Shown one piece after another: positions 4,861 to 5,808 of a stretch of DNA of 5,808 bases; position 1 is the stretch's first letter; each line of letters starts with the position of its first letter. The stretch comes from Chloroflexia bacterium (lineage in GTDB: Bacteria > Chloroflexota > Chloroflexia > Thermomicrobiales > UBA6265). The notes below the pieces were generated by a model. That model saw only the letters and a program-made list of their open reading frames with translations, was not told where the DNA came from and made no database searches. Made by a program: the position numbers and the translations under genes. The stretch spans positions 1 to 5,808 of the forward strand of contig JACCYK010000066.1 in NCBI GenBank assembly GCA_013696525.1, written 5' to 3'.

Positions 4861-5808
4861 TCAGCCCACCCGGCGGCGAAGCACTTGCTGGCCAGCGGCA
4901 GCGGCCATCACGGTCGCCGCGGCGAGGACCGCCAGCAGGTGCAGGTTGGTCTCACCCTGGACCAGGTTGCCGGTGCCGGTGTCGGGCAGCGCCCGCGGCA
5001 TCGCGCGCACTGGCGCCCGGGTCGGCCGATCTGGCCGGCCGGGGGCCGGCTTCACTGGCTTGACCGGGACCGGCTTGACGGGCACGGGCTTGACGGGCAC
5101 CGGCTTCACCGGCACGGGCTTGACCGGGACCGGCTTGACGGGCACGATCGGGACGCCACCGCTGATGGTGTTGCCGACCGTGATGACGTTGCCGCTATTG
5201 CCGCCCGAGTTGACGTCGCCAATCGAGATGGCGCCGCCGTTGGCGCTCGAGTTGGCGGTGCCGCCGTTGCCGGCGGAGACTATGCCGCCGTTCCCCGCGT
5301 TGCCGTTGCGGCCATTGTTGACCGCGATATTGTTGTCGCCGCCGCTAGCGTCCGCGATCGCGGTGCCGCCATCGGCGCTGACGTCGATCGTGGTCTCGTT
5401 GGTGACGTCGCCGCCGTCGATCTGGACCGCGGCCACCGCGACCGGGTTGCCGCGACTATCGAGCGGGGCGCAGCCCGAGGAGAAGGTGTCGCCGACGCTG
5501 ATCGCGTTGCCTCGGTTGTTCCCCGAGTTGACATCGCCGACGCTGATCGCGCCGCCATTCGCGGCGGCATCGGCCGAGCCGCCATTGCCGGCGGCGGCAG
5601 TGTCGTCGCCGTCGTTGCCGTTGCGCCGGTCGTTGCGATCCGAGACCACCGCCAGATTGTCGTCGCCACCGCCGGCGTCCCCGATCGCGGTGCCGCCGTC
5701 GGCACTGAGATCAAGGTTGGTGGTGTTGCTGACCGAGCCGCCATTGATCACGACCCCGCCCGACGGGACGCATTGCCCCTGCGGCTTGGGGGTGTTCGCG
5801 GCCGCCCC
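4861..5808 (-). CDS. LPxTG-anchored repeat-containing surface protein, partial (N-terminus off the right edge)
   Basis: C-terminal 315 residues of a wall-anchored protein. The frame is open to the right edge; the GTG at 5751 is not the start, because the frame continues upstream and no signal peptide follows it. From N to C: a short Pro/Gly segment with one Cys (codon 5770-5772); two Gly/Asn/Asp/Ala-rich repeats (5473-5748 and 5155-5421), each ending in ANGGAIS[VI]GDVNSG-like sequence; six VPVKP units plus one VKP (5047-5145), probably a rigid stalk through the wall; a Pro/Arg-rich linker; LPDTG (codons 4975-4989); a hydrophobic helix LHLLAVLAAATVMAAAAG; and an RRRVG tail. LPxTG plus helix plus basic tail is the sortase substrate signal, so the protein should be covalently attached to peptidoglycan. 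Function of the repeats is unknown (adhesin or fibre-like). The sortase is not in the window. Confidence 0.88.
   Translation of the reverse strand, partial: GAAANTPKPQGQCVPSGGVVINGGSVSNTTNLDLSADGGTAIGDAGGGDDNLAVVSDRNDRRNGNDGDDTAAAGNGGSADAAANGGAISVGDVNSGNNRGNAISVGDTFSSGCAPLDSRGNPVAVAAVQIDGGDVTNETTIDVSADGGTAIADASGGDNNIAVNNGRNGNAGNGGIVSAGNGGTANSSANGGAISIGDVNSGGNSGNVITVGNTISGGVPIVPVKPVPVKPVPVKPVPVKPVPVKPVPVKPVKPAPGRPDRPTRAPVRAMPRALPDTGTGNLVQGETNLHLLAVLAAATVMAAAAGQQVLRRRVG
5047..5145 (-). repeat. 15-bp tandem repeat encoding VPVKP stalk
   Basis: Six 15-bp units, each VPVKP, followed by a 9-bp partial unit VKP. The units are identical in protein but vary at synonymous third positions, for example GTC or GTG before AAG. 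The unit whose CTT lies at 5059 is identical to the one at 5119, hinting at a 60-bp higher-order duplication. Copy number may vary between strains. Confidence 0.9.
5155..5748 (-). repeat. Two diverged copies of a ~90-residue Gly/Asn-rich repeat (period 109 residues)
   Basis: Copy 1 (5748 down to 5473, 92 residues) and copy 2 (5421 down to 5155, 89 residues) share 23 of the first 34 and 28 of the last 40 positions, with a 3-residue gap between. The best kept blocks are SADGGTAI, AGNGG, NGGAIS and GDVNSG. A Cys-Pro linker (GCAPLDSRG) joins the copies, and CVPSG precedes copy 1, so each unit probably begins with a Cys. More copies may lie beyond the right edge. Confidence 0.85.

Noticed and set aside
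5047..5145. CRISPR-like array
   Set aside because: The 15-bp units are contiguous without spacers and encode an in-frame pentapeptide repeat.
5280..5744. Second minus-strand open frame (154 codons) over the repeat region
   Set aside because: Out-of-phase shadow made of Ala/Arg/Thr/Ser runs, caused by the repetitive GC-rich coding of the LPDTG protein.

Overview
The window is GC-rich and looks like chromosomal DNA from a Gram-positive-type (monoderm) bacterium. My best guess is Chloroflexota, near Thermomicrobia. The clues are a Tat leader preceded by an FDxLT-type N-terminus on a Cys-rich secreted protein, an LPxTG wall-anchored protein, an LCP wall-polymer transferase, and a decayed CTAACCCCCAG..TCCCGCAGGG intergenic repeat. 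An actinobacterium is not excluded. The assignment rests on recalled protein style, not on a search.

Layout from left to right: (1) 1-618, minus strand, is the N-terminal part of a LytR-CpsA-Psr protein with a cytoplasmic zinc-ribbon-like start; it runs off the left edge. (2) 619-940 is a divergent intergenic region with an 8-bp dyad. (3) 941-3462, plus strand, is a two-gene operon with a 4-nt ATGA overlap: a membrane histidine kinase of the NarX/DegS/DesK type and its NarL/FixJ response regulator. (4) 3463-4272 is about 810 bp without a credible gene but with structure: a strong orphan intrinsic terminator (3792-3845) with a competing upstream arm, a degenerate repeat pair, and a nested hairpin block (4037-4100). 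(5) 4273-4776, plus strand, is a small Tat-exported protein with 24 cysteines that fall into four groups of six, three of them with inhibitor-cystine-knot-like spacing. (6) 4796-4836 is a perfect 18-bp hairpin between convergent genes. (7) 4861-5808, minus strand, is the C-terminal part of a surface protein: two Gly/Asn-rich repeats, a VPVKP stalk, an LPDTG sorting signal, a membrane helix and an Arg-rich tail. It runs off the right edge.

Three of the five genes act at or outside the membrane (wall polymer ligation, wall-anchored fibre, exported Cys-rich protein), and the kinase senses the outside. An envelope theme is therefore reasonable. That the two-component pair controls the flanking genes is only inference. 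The most unusual items are the multi-knot Cys-rich Tat protein, the repeat/stalk/LPDTG protein, and the possible attenuator or small RNA in the 3463-3845 gap.
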